Below, piece after piece: positions 1 through 8,467 of a stretch of 64,000 nucleotides of DNA. Source of the DNA: Mycolicibacterium cosmeticum (GTDB taxonomy: Bacteria > Actinomycetota > Actinomycetes > Mycobacteriales > Mycobacteriaceae); the NCBI GenBank assembly GCA_016197365.1, contig JACPVS010000008.1, forward strand, positions 145,237 through 209,236, in the 5' to 3' direction. The notes below the pieces were generated by a model. That model saw only the letters and a list, made by a program, of their open reading frames with translations, searched no databases and was not told the DNA's origin. Positions within the stretch are counted from its first letter, which is position 1. The number at the start of each line of letters is the position of its first letter. Position numbers and translations under genes: made by a program.

Positions 1-703
1 CACCTCGATCCACCTGGCCGAAGAAGCACGGCACATCACTTTCGCCGATATCCATCTGACGCAGCGCATCAAGAGCGCCGGGCGCCTGCGCCGAGCGTTC
101 TACGCCATCACCTTTCCGTTCTTCCTGCGCTGGCTCATCGGCGAGATGCTTACTCCACCAAGAGCATTCGTCCGCGAGTTCGGGATTCCGCGCCGGGTGT
201 TCAAATCGGCGTACTGGCGCAGCGACTACTCACGCAAGCTCATGGCGGAATCCGCGTCCGACGTTCGCCGCCTCGCCGACGAACTCGGCCTGCGCACGAC
301 ATGGTCGCGCTGGATCTGGCGGCTGTTGGGCATCGACGGGCGCATGCCGCGCTACCGCGGCGAACCGGATCGAAGTCCTGCGATCACCCTGGTCGACGAG
401 CGTCGAGGGGTGGTCTGGGCCCGCTTCACGGCCGCGGTGCTGATGGCGGGGGTGGCCCTGCTGGCCACCCCGGACGGACTACGCATCATCGCCGTCGCCG
501 CCGCGGGGACGGCCACCTGGGTGGTCTACCACACACTGCGGGAGCGACGAGGCGGCGTAGTGGGCAACCAGCCCTTCGAATGGCCGAGGTTTCTGGTCTG
601 GGTTGCGGTGTGCGTCACCATGATTCCCGCCGGCGGTTTGATCGGCCTCGCCTTGGTGGTGCTCATGATCCTTGCGCTCGCCGAATGGACACCCACCGCA
701 TGA
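1..703 (+). CDS. AurF-like diiron oxygenase, 3' part (5' end outside window)
   Basis: The reading frame is open from base 2 and ends at the TGA at 701-703, so the start lies upstream. The first visible residues read HLAEEARH, the metal-binding E-E-x-R-H signature of AurF-type non-haem diiron oxygenases (the p-aminobenzoate N-oxygenase family, acting on amines or fatty substrates). The catalytic domain ends near base 370. It is followed by a tail with two or three hydrophobic segments (about 420-480, 487-537 and 590-690), so the protein is probably membrane-anchored. A methyltransferase gene starts 40 bp downstream, which suggests a shared pathway. Family assignment rests on this one motif plus the typical downstream sequence; substrate is unknown. 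Confidence 0.7.
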   Translation, partial: TSIHLAEEARHITFADIHLTQRIKSAGRLRRAFYAITFPFFLRWLIGEMLTPPRAFVREFGIPRRVFKSAYWRSDYSRKLMAESASDVRRLADELGLRTTWSRWIWRLLGIDGRMPRYRGEPDRSPAITLVDERRGVVWARFTAAVLMAGVALLATPDGLRIIAVAAAGTATWVVYHTLRERRGGVVGNQPFEWPRFLVWVAVCVTMIPAGGLIGLALVVLMILALAEWTPTA

Positions 704-743
704 CCGAACAGACACTGACCCTGGATCAACCGGAAAGGCTGAA

Positions 744-1649
744 ATGACCCTCTCACCCACCACCGAGTTCGCGGAGACCACTGACATGGAAACCCTTTCG
801 GCACAACTGCCGTCGAAGGTGGCGCTGCCCTACTTCGACCTGCTCATGGATGAGCGTCAGGACGGCGGCGAGACGGGCCAGCTCTGGGAGAACCAGGTGC
901 ACTGGGGTTATTGGGAGAACCCCAGGTCGGCGGAGGGCACCCGGGCCGACTACATGGCCGCCATGGAAGCGATGAACGGTGTGCTGTTCGAGGCAGGCAG
1001 GCTTGCCGACGGACAGACGTTGCTCGACGTGGGCTGCGGGTTCGGCGGAACCATCCAGCAGATCAACGGCACCTATTCGGACATGGACCTCACCGGGCTG
1101 AACATCGACCCGCGCCAGCTCGCCGCCGCCGACGCCCAGACGACGCCCCGGCACGGGAACACCCTGCGCTGGATCGAGGCGGACGCGTGCGAGCTGCCCT
1201 TCGAGGACAACTCCTTCGACCGGATCCTGGCAGTCGAGTGCATCTTCCATTTCCCGTCGCGGCAGAAGTTTCTCGCCGAAGCCGCCCGGGTCCTCAAGCC
1301 CGGTGGGTGCCTGGCCGTGTCCGACTTCGTCCCGACCATGACGTTCTTCGGCAAGACACCCATCTGGGCCGCGATCCGCCCGCGTGTCGCGAAGTCCTAC
1401 GGGACGATCGGCGACATCCCCTTGAGGGGCTACAAGTCGATGGGCCGACGTGCCGGCCTCGACCTCGGCGCGCGCCGCAACATCCGGAAGAACACCATGC
1501 CGACCTACCCCTTCCTGCTGAAGTTCTTCCGCAAGCAGGCGTCCGAGGATGCCCAGAACACCATGGTCGTCGGCACCTTCTGGATGAAGTGGCTGTCCAA
1601 GCTGGGCCTTCTCCAGTACCAGGTGTACACGTTCGTCAAGCCGTCCTGA
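744..1649 (+). CDS. Class I SAM-dependent methyltransferase
   Basis: A 301-residue protein with the SAM-binding motif I LLDVGCGFGG near residues 92-101, an acidic residue ending strand 2 (GLNID) and the post-II region EADACELPF with LKPGGCLAVSDF. This is the methyltransferase-11/UbiE-like fold used on lipid or natural-product substrates. The ATG at 744 was chosen because GGAAAGG lies about 7 bases upstream; the open frame extends back to 672 inside the oxygenase gene. It follows the AurF-like oxygenase by 40 bp on the same strand, so cotranscription is likely. The target is not identifiable from sequence. The gene ends 6 bp before the convergent dnaQ stop. Confidence 0.8.
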   Translation: MTLSPTTEFAETTDMETLSAQLPSKVALPYFDLLMDERQDGGETGQLWENQVHWGYWENPRSAEGTRADYMAAMEAMNGVLFEAGRLADGQTLLDVGCGFGGTIQQINGTYSDMDLTGLNIDPRQLAAADAQTTPRHGNTLRWIEADACELPFEDNSFDRILAVECIFHFPSRQKFLAEAARVLKPGGCLAVSDFVPTMTFFGKTPIWAAIRPRVAKSYGTIGDIPLRGYKSMGRRAGLDLGARRNIRKNTMPTYPFLLKFFRKQASEDAQNTMVVGTFWMKWLSKLGLLQYQVYTFVKPS

Positions 1650-1655
1650 GGACGG

Positions 1656-2645
1656 TCAGAACAACGTGAACTGATCGCCGTCGGCCGTGGTGTCGGTGAA
1701 CGCCTCGACATCACGGCCACCGACGGTCTGCTCGATGAGCGTCAGGAACTCGGTGTCGCACATCAGCGGGATGCCGAGTTCGACCGCCTGGTAACCCCTG
1801 CCCTGCTCGGGTACCGGCTCGTTGCAGAGCACCACCGAGGTCTGCTGGTCGATGTTCTCGGTGTAGGCCAGCCCCGCATCGAGGATCCGTTCGATGACCT
1901 CTTCGTGGGTGCGTGTCATGTCGGCCGACAGGGCCACCCGCATGCCCTGCACCAGCGGGCGGCCTGCCAGGAACGGGCCCGGATTCTGATACGGGCACGG
2001 CAACCGGGCGGCCAGCGCCTTCAGCGGCCGCAGCTCCTCGTGGGTGACCTGACCACTGGGCCAGGTCTTGCGCGTCACCGACCGGATGGGCAGCCACGAC
2101 TTGCGCTCGCGGGCGGCCACCAGCGTCGGCTTGAGGATCTGCGCCAGCACCAGGGCGTCGTCGAGCGCGTCGTGCGGGCGCATCTGGGTGACACCCCAGT
2201 GCGCGGCCAGGGTCTCCAGCCGGAGGTTCTCGGTGCCCAGCGCCAGCCGGCGGGCCAATTCCACCGTGCACATCACCGATTCGACCGGAAGCTCGGCACC
2301 GACCAGTTCGGCCTCGGCCGCCAGGAATGCGTAGTCGAACGCGACATTGTGGGCCACCAGCGTGCGGCCACGCAGGATCTCCATCAGCCGGGGTGCGACC
2401 TCGGCGAACGTGGGCTGGCCGTCGAGCATCTCCGCGGTCAGCCCGTGCACATGGGTGGGACCGGGATCCACGCCCGGGTTGAGCAGGCTGGAAACGCTGT
2501 GTTCAACGCTGCCGTCGTCACCGACTGCGAGCGCCGCCACACTGACCACCCTGGCCTCGCCGGGACGAAACCCCGTGGTCTCGACGTCGACGACGGCCCA
2601 GCCCGCGCCCGGCTCGACCGCCGGTCGTCCCCAGGTCTGGCTCAT
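1656..2645 (-). CDS. dnaQ: DnaQ-like DEDDh 3'-5' exonuclease with C-terminal BRCT-like region
   Basis: A 329-residue protein with all three exonuclease motifs: ExoI VDVETTG (Asp20, Glu22), ExoII HNVAFDY (Asp104) and ExoIII HDALDDA (His158, Asp163). This defines the DEDDh proofreading family. Residues from about 225 onward resemble a BRCT module, as in the M. tuberculosis orthologue Rv3711c, which has the same length. In mycobacteria the PHP domain of DnaE1 is known to be the main replicative proofreader, so this enzyme probably has an accessory repair role. The gene lies divergent from murT with 74 bp between starts, the same arrangement as in M. tuberculosis. Confidence 0.93.
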   Translation of the reverse strand: MSQTWGRPAVEPGAGWAVVDVETTGFRPGEARVVSVAALAVGDDGSVEHSVSSLLNPGVDPGPTHVHGLTAEMLDGQPTFAEVAPRLMEILRGRTLVAHNVAFDYAFLAAEAELVGAELPVESVMCTVELARRLALGTENLRLETLAAHWGVTQMRPHDALDDALVLAQILKPTLVAARERKSWLPIRSVTRKTWPSGQVTHEELRPLKALAARLPCPYQNPGPFLAGRPLVQGMRVALSADMTRTHEEVIERILDAGLAYTENIDQQTSVVLCNEPVPEQGRGYQAVELGIPLMCDTEFLTLIEQTVGGRDVEAFTDTTADGDQFTLF

Positions 2646-2719
2646 GGTTCGAGGATGACACGGTGGTCCGACAACACGCCGATCGCAGGCACGCGTGTCG
2701 GGCCCCTAAAATTCTCCTG

Positions 2720-4033
2720 ATGGCCGTCACTACACGCGGAAAAATGGCGCTGAGCGCGGGTGCTGCCGCGCGCTGGGCGTCGCGGGTCACCGGCCGCGGC
2801 GCGGGTGCGATGATCGGCGGCCTCGTCGCGATGACACTGGATCCTTCGATCCTCGGCCAGCTCGGGGCCGGACGACGCTCGGTGGTGGTGACCGGCACCA
2901 ACGGCAAATCCACCACCACCCGGATGACCGCGGCCGCGCTGGCCACCCTGGGTCCGGCGGAGCCGCGGCGGCGACATCAGACAGTGGAGCCGCGGCGGCG
3001 GCGACATCAGACAGTGGCCAGCAACTCCGAGGGCGCCAACATGGACGCCGGCCTGGTGGCCGCGTTGGCCGGCGCCCGGGATGCCGAGCTCGCCGCGCTG
3101 GAAGTCGACGAGATGCACGTGCCGCACGTCAGCGATGCCGTCGAGCCCGCGGTCGTGGTGCTGCTGAACCTGTCCCGGGATCAGCTGGACCGGGTCGGCG
3201 AGATCAATCACATCGAACGCACCCTGCGGGCGGGCCTGGCGCGCCATCCCGGCACCGTGATCGTCGCGAACTGTGACGACGTGCTGATGACCTCGGCCGC
3301 CTACGACAGCCCGAACGTGGTGTGGGTGGCGGCGGGCGGCGGCTGGGCCGGCGACTCGGTGAGCTGTCCGCGGTCGGGCGAGATCATCGTGCGCGACGGC
3401 ATCGACTGGTATTCCACCGGAACCGATTTCAAGCGTCCGTCACCTCAATGGTGGTACGACGAGACCAATATCTATGGGCCGGATGGCTTTTCGCAGCCCA
3501 TGCAACTGGCACTGCCAGGCATGGTGAACCGCGGCAACGCCACCCAGGCGGTCGCGGCCGCCGTGGCGCTCGGAGCGGACCCGGCCAGGGCGGTGGCCGC
3601 GGTGGGCGGCGTCGACGAGGTCGCCGGCCGTTACCGGACCGTGCAGATCGGCGCACACACGGCCCGTCTGCTGCTCGCCAAGAATCCGGCCGGTTGGCAG
3701 GAAGCCCTGTCGATGGTCGACAAACACTCTGCGGGAGTGGTGATCTCAGTGAACGGGCAGGTTCCCGACGGCGAGGACCTGTCCTGGTTGTGGGATGTGA
3801 AGTTCGAACAGTTCGTCGATGAGCCGCTTGCGCGAAGAGCAGACAATCAAGGGACGCAGGTGGTCGCCGCAGGCGAGCGCGGGACGGACCTCGCGGTGCG
3901 ACTCGGCTACGCGGGCGTGGAGCACACGCTGGTGCACGACACCGTCGCCGCGATCGCGTCCTGCCCGCCCGGGCACGTCGAAGTCATCTGCAACTACACC
4001 GCTTTCCTGCAACTGAGCCGGCGGGTCTCATGA
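2720..4033 (+). CDS. murT: Lipid II isoglutaminyl synthase, subunit MurT
   Basis: A 437-residue Mur-ligase homologue (Rv3712 orthologue). With GatD it amidates the D-glutamate of lipid II to D-isoglutamine in the cytoplasm. The ATP-binding loop GTNGKSTTT is at about residues 58-66, the conserved SNSEGANMD follows, and the C-terminal DUF1727 domain starts with AGRYRTV. The start at 2720 gives MAVTTRGK, matching the family; upstream codons are in frame but lie in the promoter region. GatD starts inside the murT stop (ATGA). One oddity stands out: 57 bp (2958-3014) made of two tandem 27/30-bp units is inserted in frame between the P-loop helix and SNSEGAN and adds 19 residues rich in Arg, Pro and His. 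Confidence 0.95.
   Translation: MAVTTRGKMALSAGAAARWASRVTGRGAGAMIGGLVAMTLDPSILGQLGAGRRSVVVTGTNGKSTTTRMTAAALATLGPAEPRRRHQTVEPRRRRHQTVASNSEGANMDAGLVAALAGARDAELAALEVDEMHVPHVSDAVEPAVVVLLNLSRDQLDRVGEINHIERTLRAGLARHPGTVIVANCDDVLMTSAAYDSPNVVWVAAGGGWAGDSVSCPRSGEIIVRDGIDWYSTGTDFKRPSPQWWYDETNIYGPDGFSQPMQLALPGMVNRGNATQAVAAAVALGADPARAVAAVGGVDEVAGRYRTVQIGAHTARLLLAKNPAGWQEALSMVDKHSAGVVISVNGQVPDGEDLSWLWDVKFEQFVDEPLARRADNQGTQVVAAGERGTDLAVRLGYAGVEHTLVHDTVAAIASCPPGHVEVICNYTAFLQLSRRVS
2958..3014 (+). repeat. 57-bp in-frame tandem-repeat insertion inside murT
   Basis: Two direct units, about 27 bp and 30 bp, share the core GCCGCGGCGGCGACATCAGA. The second unit has one extra CGG. They encode two near copies of EPRRRHQTV and EPRRRRHQTV. 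Removing bases 2958-3014 restores the family sequence TLGP-VASNSEGAN exactly in frame, which is how the borders were set; the repeat makes them uncertain by a few bases. Confidence 0.85.
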
Positions 4034-4737
4034 CCATTCAGATCGGGCTGGTGCTCCCCGACGTGATGGGCACCTACGGTGACGGCGGCAACGCGGTGGT
4101 GCTGCGGCAGCGGTTGCGGTTGCGTGGCATCGACGCCGAGATCGTCGACATCACGCTCGACGATCCGGTGCCCGACTCACTCGATCTCTACACCCTCGGT
4201 GGCGCAGAGGATTACGCGCAGCGGTTGGCCACCAAACACCTGATCCGCTATCCCGGCCTGCAGCGGGCGGCGGCCAACGGTGCGCCGGTGCTGGCCATCT
4301 GCGCGGCCATCCAGGTGCTGGGGCACTGGTATGAGACGTCGGCCGGGGAGCGCGTGGACGGGGTCGGCCTCCTCGACGTCACCACTTCCCCGCAGGAGGC
4401 CCGCACCATCGGCGAGGTGACGTCGGTTCCGCTGGTCGACGGTCTCACCGAGCCGCTGACCGGATTCGAAAATCACCGTGGCGGAACGGTTCTCGGTTCC
4501 TCGGCGCAGCCGTTGGCCCGGGTGAGCAAGGGCGCGGGCAACCGCCTCGGTGACGGCGTCGACGGCGCGGTACAGGGCAGCGTGGTGGCCACCTACCTGC
4601 ACGGGCCGTGCCTGGCCCGCAATCCACAACTGGCCGACCACCTGCTGAGCCGTGTCGTCGGCGAGTTGGCGCCCCTGGACCTGCCCGAGGTCACCCGGCT
4701 GCGCACCGAACGCCTGGCGGCCCCGCGCCGCGCTTAG
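4030..4737 (+). CDS. gatD: Lipid II isoglutaminyl synthase, glutaminase subunit GatD
   Basis: A 235-residue CobB/CobQ-like class I glutamine amidotransferase (Rv3713 orthologue). It releases ammonia from glutamine and passes it to MurT. The nucleophile is Cys91 in LAICAAIQVLG and the partner histidine is His191 in TYLHGPCLARNP. The substrate motif NHRGGT is also visible. The ATG overlaps the murT stop by 4 bp, which couples their translation, as expected for an obligate heterodimer. The gene ends 10 bp before the convergent recR stop. Confidence 0.95.
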   Translation: MTIQIGLVLPDVMGTYGDGGNAVVLRQRLRLRGIDAEIVDITLDDPVPDSLDLYTLGGAEDYAQRLATKHLIRYPGLQRAAANGAPVLAICAAIQVLGHWYETSAGERVDGVGLLDVTTSPQEARTIGEVTSVPLVDGLTEPLTGFENHRGGTVLGSSAQPLARVSKGAGNRLGDGVDGAVQGSVVATYLHGPCLARNPQLADHLLSRVVGELAPLDLPEVTRLRTERLAAPRRA

Positions 4738-4747
4738 CGGGTTGTGC

Positions 4748-5359
4748 TCAGACCATGGCGCGGCGGCCGGCCAGGGCGCGGCCCAGGGTCAGCTCGTCGG
4801 CGAACTCCAGGTCCCCGCCCATCGGCAGGCCGGACGCGATCCGCGTGACCGACAGGCCCGGGATGTCACGCAGCATGCGCATCAGATAGGTGGCGGTCGC
4901 CTCGCCCTCGGTGTTCGGGTCGGTGGCGATGATCACCTCGGCGACGTCGACACCGTCGACCCGCTCACCGATCCGGTTCAGCAGCTCCCGTATCCGCAGC
5001 TGATCCGGGCCGATTCCCGACAGCGGATCCAGCGCGCCACCCAGCACGTGATAGCGACCGCGGAACTCGCGGGTGCGCTCGACGGCCTGAATGTCCTTGG
5101 GCTCCTCCACCACACACACCAGCGAGGCGTCTCGGCGCGCGTCGTTGCAGATCCGGCAGCGCTGCTCGTCGGAGACGTTGCCGCACACCGAGCAGAACGT
5201 GACACCGTCGCGGACCCGGCCCAGCACCGCGGTCAGCCGGTCGATGTCGGGTGGCTCGACGGACAACAGATGGAAAGCGATGCGCTGGGCGCTCTTCGGC
5301 CCGATCCCGGGCAGCTTGCCGAGCTCGTCGATCAGATCCTGGACCGGGCCTTCGAACAA
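4748..5359 (-). CDS. recR: Recombination mediator protein RecR
   Basis: A 203-residue protein of standard RecR length. It has the N-terminal helix-hairpin-helix ([20 protein letters not shown]), a four-cysteine zinc motif (Cys56, 59, 68, 71) and a TOPRIM domain starting with [14 protein letters not shown]. RecR with RecO/RecF loads RecA onto gapped DNA in the cytoplasm. Its ATG at 5359 is one base from the ybaB stop codon (5361), so the two are cotranscribed, the usual bacterial ybaB-recR arrangement. Confidence 0.97.
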   Translation of the reverse strand: MFEGPVQDLIDELGKLPGIGPKSAQRIAFHLLSVEPPDIDRLTAVLGRVRDGVTFCSVCGNVSDEQRCRICNDARRDASLVCVVEEPKDIQAVERTREFRGRYHVLGGALDPLSGIGPDQLRIRELLNRIGERVDGVDVAEVIIATDPNTEGEATATYLMRMLRDIPGLSVTRIASGLPMGGDLEFADELTLGRALAGRRAMV

Positions 5360-5360
5360 C

Positions 5361-5693
5361 TCAGAATCCCGGAATCTGCAAGCCGCTCATCCCGCCGGCC
5401 AGCGGGCCCAACCGGGTCTGCGCCAAGATGGTGACCTGCTTGGAGGCATCCGCCAGCGCGCCGACGATGAGGTCCTGCAGGGTGTCGGGGTCCGCCGGGT
5501 CGATGACCTTGGGATCGATGGCCACCGCCGTCACCTCGCCGCTGCCCTTCATGGTGACCTGCACCAGTCCGCCGCCACCCTGGCCGTGCACCTCCGCGTT
5601 GGCCAGCGACTCCTGCGCCTCCATCAGTGCCTGCTGGACCTGCTGTGCCTGCGCGAGCAACGCGGACATATCGGGTGCGCCTTCGGGTTGCAT
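5361..5693 (-). CDS. YbaB/EbfC family nucleoid-associated protein
   Basis: A 110-residue homologue of Rv3716c. It is a small DNA-binding protein with an N-terminal helix rich in Gln/Leu ([13 protein letters not shown]) and the conserved [16 protein letters not shown] strand region. The ATG at 5693 was chosen because GGAA lies 7 bases upstream and the family begins MQPxG. It lacks the long Gly/Pro/Met-rich tail of the M. tuberculosis protein and ends LQIPGF. It sits immediately upstream of recR in the same operon. Confidence 0.93.
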   Translation of the reverse strand: MQPEGAPDMSALLAQAQQVQQALMEAQESLANAEVHGQGGGGLVQVTMKGSGEVTAVAIDPKVIDPADPDTLQDLIVGALADASKQVTILAQTRLGPLAGGMSGLQIPGF

Positions 5694-5817
5694 GGCCTGT
5701 TCCTTTTCGAGTCTGACGCTGCGCGTTGATTGCGGCCCGGTCTCGACTTGGTTTCGCTCCCGAGCCGACGGCGGTTTGCCCTTCAAGACTAGTCTCCACC
5801 CCGGTTACGGTGGCGCC

Positions 5818-6570
5818 GTGCACGTCCCCAACAGCTTGCGTGTCGGCGCCACGGCACTGCTCATCGCCGCCACCTTGTCCGCTGCCGGCTCTGTCCCCGC
5901 TGCCGCCGCTCCGGCCGGCATCGCGGGCAAGATCGTCTTCCTCGACCCCGGTCACAACGGTGCCAACGACGCGTCGATCAGCCGGCAGGTGCCGACCGGA
6001 CGGGGCGGCACCAAGGACTGCCAGGCCAGTGGTACCAGCAGCAACTCCGGCTATCCGGAACACAGCTTCACCTGGGACACCACCCTGCGGGTGCGGGCCG
6101 CGCTCACCCAACTCGGGGTGCGCACCGCGATGTCCCGGGGCAACGACGATGCTCTGGGCCCCTGCGTCGACGAACGCGCCGCGATGGCCAACGCGATCCG
6201 CCCCAACGCGATCGTCAGCATCCACGGCGACGGCGGCCCGGCCAACGGCCGCGGCTTCCACGTGTTGTATTCGTCGCCGCCGCTGAACACCGCCCAGGCC
6301 GGTCCCGCCATCCAGTTCGCGCAGGTGATGCGGGATCAGATCCAGGGATCGGGCATCCCGCCTGCCAACTACATCGGTTCCGGCGGCCTGGACGCGCGCT
6401 CGGACATCGCCGGGCTGAACCTGGCGCAGTACCCCTCGATCCTCGTCGAGTGCGGCAACATGAAGAACCCCGCCGACTCCGCCCAGATGGAGACGGAGTC
6501 CGGACGCCAGAAATACGCCGACGCCATCGTCCGCGGCATCGTCACCTACCTGGCGTCCGGTGTGAGTTAG
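5818..6570 (+). CDS. ami1: Secreted N-acetylmuramoyl-L-alanine amidase Ami1
   Basis: A 250-residue amidase-3 family zinc enzyme (Rv3717 orthologue) that cleaves the lactyl-peptide bond of peptidoglycan in the periplasm. It has a signal peptide ending near AAAAPAG (residues 28-34), zinc ligands His46 (DPGHNG), Glu81 (PEHS) and His136 (SIHGDG), and catalytic Glu211 (VECGNM). Cys68 and Cys116 could form the known disulfide. There is no cell-wall-binding domain, as in M. tuberculosis. The GTG at 5818 is the first start giving a complete signal peptide. The gene is divergent from ybaB and its stop overlaps the convergent SRPBCC gene by 4 bp. Confidence 0.94.
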   Translation: MHVPNSLRVGATALLIAATLSAAGSVPAAAAPAGIAGKIVFLDPGHNGANDASISRQVPTGRGGTKDCQASGTSSNSGYPEHSFTWDTTLRVRAALTQLGVRTAMSRGNDDALGPCVDERAAMANAIRPNAIVSIHGDGGPANGRGFHVLYSSPPLNTAQAGPAIQFAQVMRDQIQGSGIPPANYIGSGGLDARSDIAGLNLAQYPSILVECGNMKNPADSAQMETESGRQKYADAIVRGIVTYLASGVS

Positions 6571-7004
6571 CCCTCGATTTCCTTCTTCAGGTTGGCCAGC
6601 ACCGCGTCCTGAATCTTGCGCAGGCCCAGCGGCGCGAACGACTTCTCGAAGAATCCCTTGACGCCGCCCGCACCCTGCCACGAAGTCTTGACCGTCACCG
6701 TCGACCCGGTGCCCGCCGGTGCCACCGTCCAGTTGGTCACCAGCGTCGAGTTGGCGTCCTTCTCGATGACGGTCTTACCTGCCACGTCGACGGTCGCCTT
6801 GATATCGCGCACGCGAGACTCGGTGGCCTGCAGCTTCCAGGTCACGACCGTGCCCGCCCCCTGGCCACCCTCCAGCACCTGGTAGTTGCTGTAGTGCGAG
6901 GAGAGGATCTTCGGCCGCACCGTCTGGTAGTCGGCGACGGCGGCGAGCACCGCTTCCGGCGTCGCTTCGATCAACACCGTGTTGGACGCGCTGACCTGTC
7001 CCAT
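6567..7004 (-). CDS. SRPBCC (START/Bet v 1-like) ligand-binding family protein
   Basis: A 145-residue protein orthologous to Rv3718c. It shows the SRPBCC polyketide-cyclase fold pattern: an N-terminal strand with S/V-rich sequence and ATPEAVLAAVADYQ, a central VVTWKLQATESRVRDI region and a long C-terminal helix (FFEKSFAPLGLRKIQDAVLANLKKEIE). It probably binds a hydrophobic ligand in the cytoplasm; the ligand is unknown. The ATG at 7004 has GGGAG about 8 bases upstream. The stop shares four bases (TTAG) with the ami1 stop on the other strand. Confidence 0.85.
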   Translation of the reverse strand: MGQVSASNTVLIEATPEAVLAAVADYQTVRPKILSSHYSNYQVLEGGQGAGTVVTWKLQATESRVRDIKATVDVAGKTVIEKDANSTLVTNWTVAPAGTGSTVTVKTSWQGAGGVKGFFEKSFAPLGLRKIQDAVLANLKKEIEG

Positions 7005-7087
7005 GTGAGAAACTCCCGTGTCATATAAGGGGCGTGCCCCCAGTGTGTGCGGTCGCGTCGTCGGCGACCGAGGACTAGCGTATATGT

Positions 7088-8467
7088 GTGTCTGTTGTTG
7101 TGACCGATGCACATGGGGCCCACGCTGCGGGGGTGCAGCGGCTGCTGGACAGTTACCGCGCCATCCCCGCGACAGCCACTGTGCGCCTTGGCAAGCCCAC
7201 GTCCAACCTGTTCCGCTCGCGCGCGAAAAGCACGGCCAAAGGCCTGGACACCTCCGGTCTGACGGGCGTCATCGGCGTCGACGCGCAGGCGCGCACCGCC
7301 GACGTGTCCGGCATGTGCACGTATGAGGATCTGGTGGCGGCCACACTGCCGCACGGGTTGTCACCACTGGTCGTGCCGCAGCTCAAGACGATCACCCTCG
7401 GCGGCGCCGTCACCGGGCTGGGCATCGAGTCCGCCTCGTTCCGCAACGGGTTGCCGCACGAGTCCGTGCTGGAGCTCGACGTTCTGACCGGCGCAGGCGA
7501 AATCCTCACCGCGAGCAGAACTCGGTACCCCGATCTCTTTCACGCCTTCCCGAATTCCTATGGCACGCTGGGCTACTCGGTGCGCCTGAAGATCGAGCTC
7601 GAACCTGTGAAGCCGTTCGTGAGCCTGCGCCACCTGCGCTTCCACACCATCGAGGACCTCATCGCCGCCATGGAGCGGATCATCGACACGGGCGGGCATG
7701 ACGGTGTGCCCGTCGATTACCTCGACGGCGTGGTCTTCAGCGCAGATGAGAGTTACCTGTGCCTCGGGGTGCAGACCGCCACCCCGGGACCGGTGAGCGA
7801 CTACACCGGCCGGCACATCTACTACCGCTCCATCCAGCATCCGCGCGGCGAGCAACACGACCGACTGACCATCCACGACTACCTTTGGCGGTGGGACACC
7901 GACTGGTTCTGGTGTTCAAGGGCTTTCGGCGCCCAGCATCCGATCGCGCGCCGGGTATGGCCACGCCGCTACCGCCGCAGCAGTTTCTACTGGAAGCTCA
8001 TCAGTTACGACCGCCGGTTCAACATCGCCGATCGCATCGAGAAACGGCACGGCCGGCCGCCACTGGAGCGGGTGGTGCAGGACGTCGAGGTGCCCATCGG
8101 CCGGGCCGCGGAGTACTTGCACTGGTTCCTGACACACGTGCCCATCGAACCGATCTGGTTGTGCCCACTACGTTTACGCGGCGACACCGGGTGGCCGCTG
8201 TATCCGATCCGCCCGCACCACACCTACCTCAACATCGGTTTCTGGTCCTCGGTGCCGGCCGGCGCGACCGAAAGGGAGACCAACAAGCTCATCGAACACA
8301 AGGTCAGCGAACTCGACGGGCATAAATCGCTGTACTCGGACGCCTTCTATTCAGTGGAAGACTTCGACGCACTCTACGGCGGCGCGGCGTACCGGACGGT
8401 GAAGAAGACCTACGACCCCGATTCCCGGCTACTCGACCTGTACGCGAAGGCGGTGCAACGAAAGTGA
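7088..8467 (+). CDS. FAD-binding oxidoreductase (Rv3719-like, possible BfaB/TmsA role)
   Basis: A 459-residue FAD-binding type 4 (VAO-like) oxidoreductase. The FAD domain includes GVIGVDAQARTADVSGMCTYEDLV and the pyrophosphate-binding stretch TITLGGAVTGLGIESASFRNGLPHESV. The C-terminal half resembles the DHCR24/24-sterol reductase branch. It overlaps the downstream cyclopropane-synthase-type gene by 4 bp. In mycobacteria an oxidoreductase of this kind paired with such a methyltransferase has been reported to make 10-methyl fatty acids (tuberculostearic acid): the methyltransferase adds a methylene and the flavoenzyme reduces it. That role is inferred from the pairing. The GTG start at 7088 has GAGGA about 14 bases upstream, so the start is less certain. 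Confidence 0.82.
   Translation: MSVVVTDAHGAHAAGVQRLLDSYRAIPATATVRLGKPTSNLFRSRAKSTAKGLDTSGLTGVIGVDAQARTADVSGMCTYEDLVAATLPHGLSPLVVPQLKTITLGGAVTGLGIESASFRNGLPHESVLELDVLTGAGEILTASRTRYPDLFHAFPNSYGTLGYSVRLKIELEPVKPFVSLRHLRFHTIEDLIAAMERIIDTGGHDGVPVDYLDGVVFSADESYLCLGVQTATPGPVSDYTGRHIYYRSIQHPRGEQHDRLTIHDYLWRWDTDWFWCSRAFGAQHPIARRVWPRRYRRSSFYWKLISYDRRFNIADRIEKRHGRPPLERVVQDVEVPIGRAAEYLHWFLTHVPIEPIWLCPLRLRGDTGWPLYPIRPHHTYLNIGFWSSVPAGATERETNKLIEHKVSELDGHKSLYSDAFYSVEDFDALYGGAAYRTVKKTYDPDSRLLDLYAKAVQRK

Noticed and set aside
2958..3014. A frameshift in murT at the repeat insertion
   Set aside because: The insertion is a multiple of three and the frame is intact through to the C-terminal domain.
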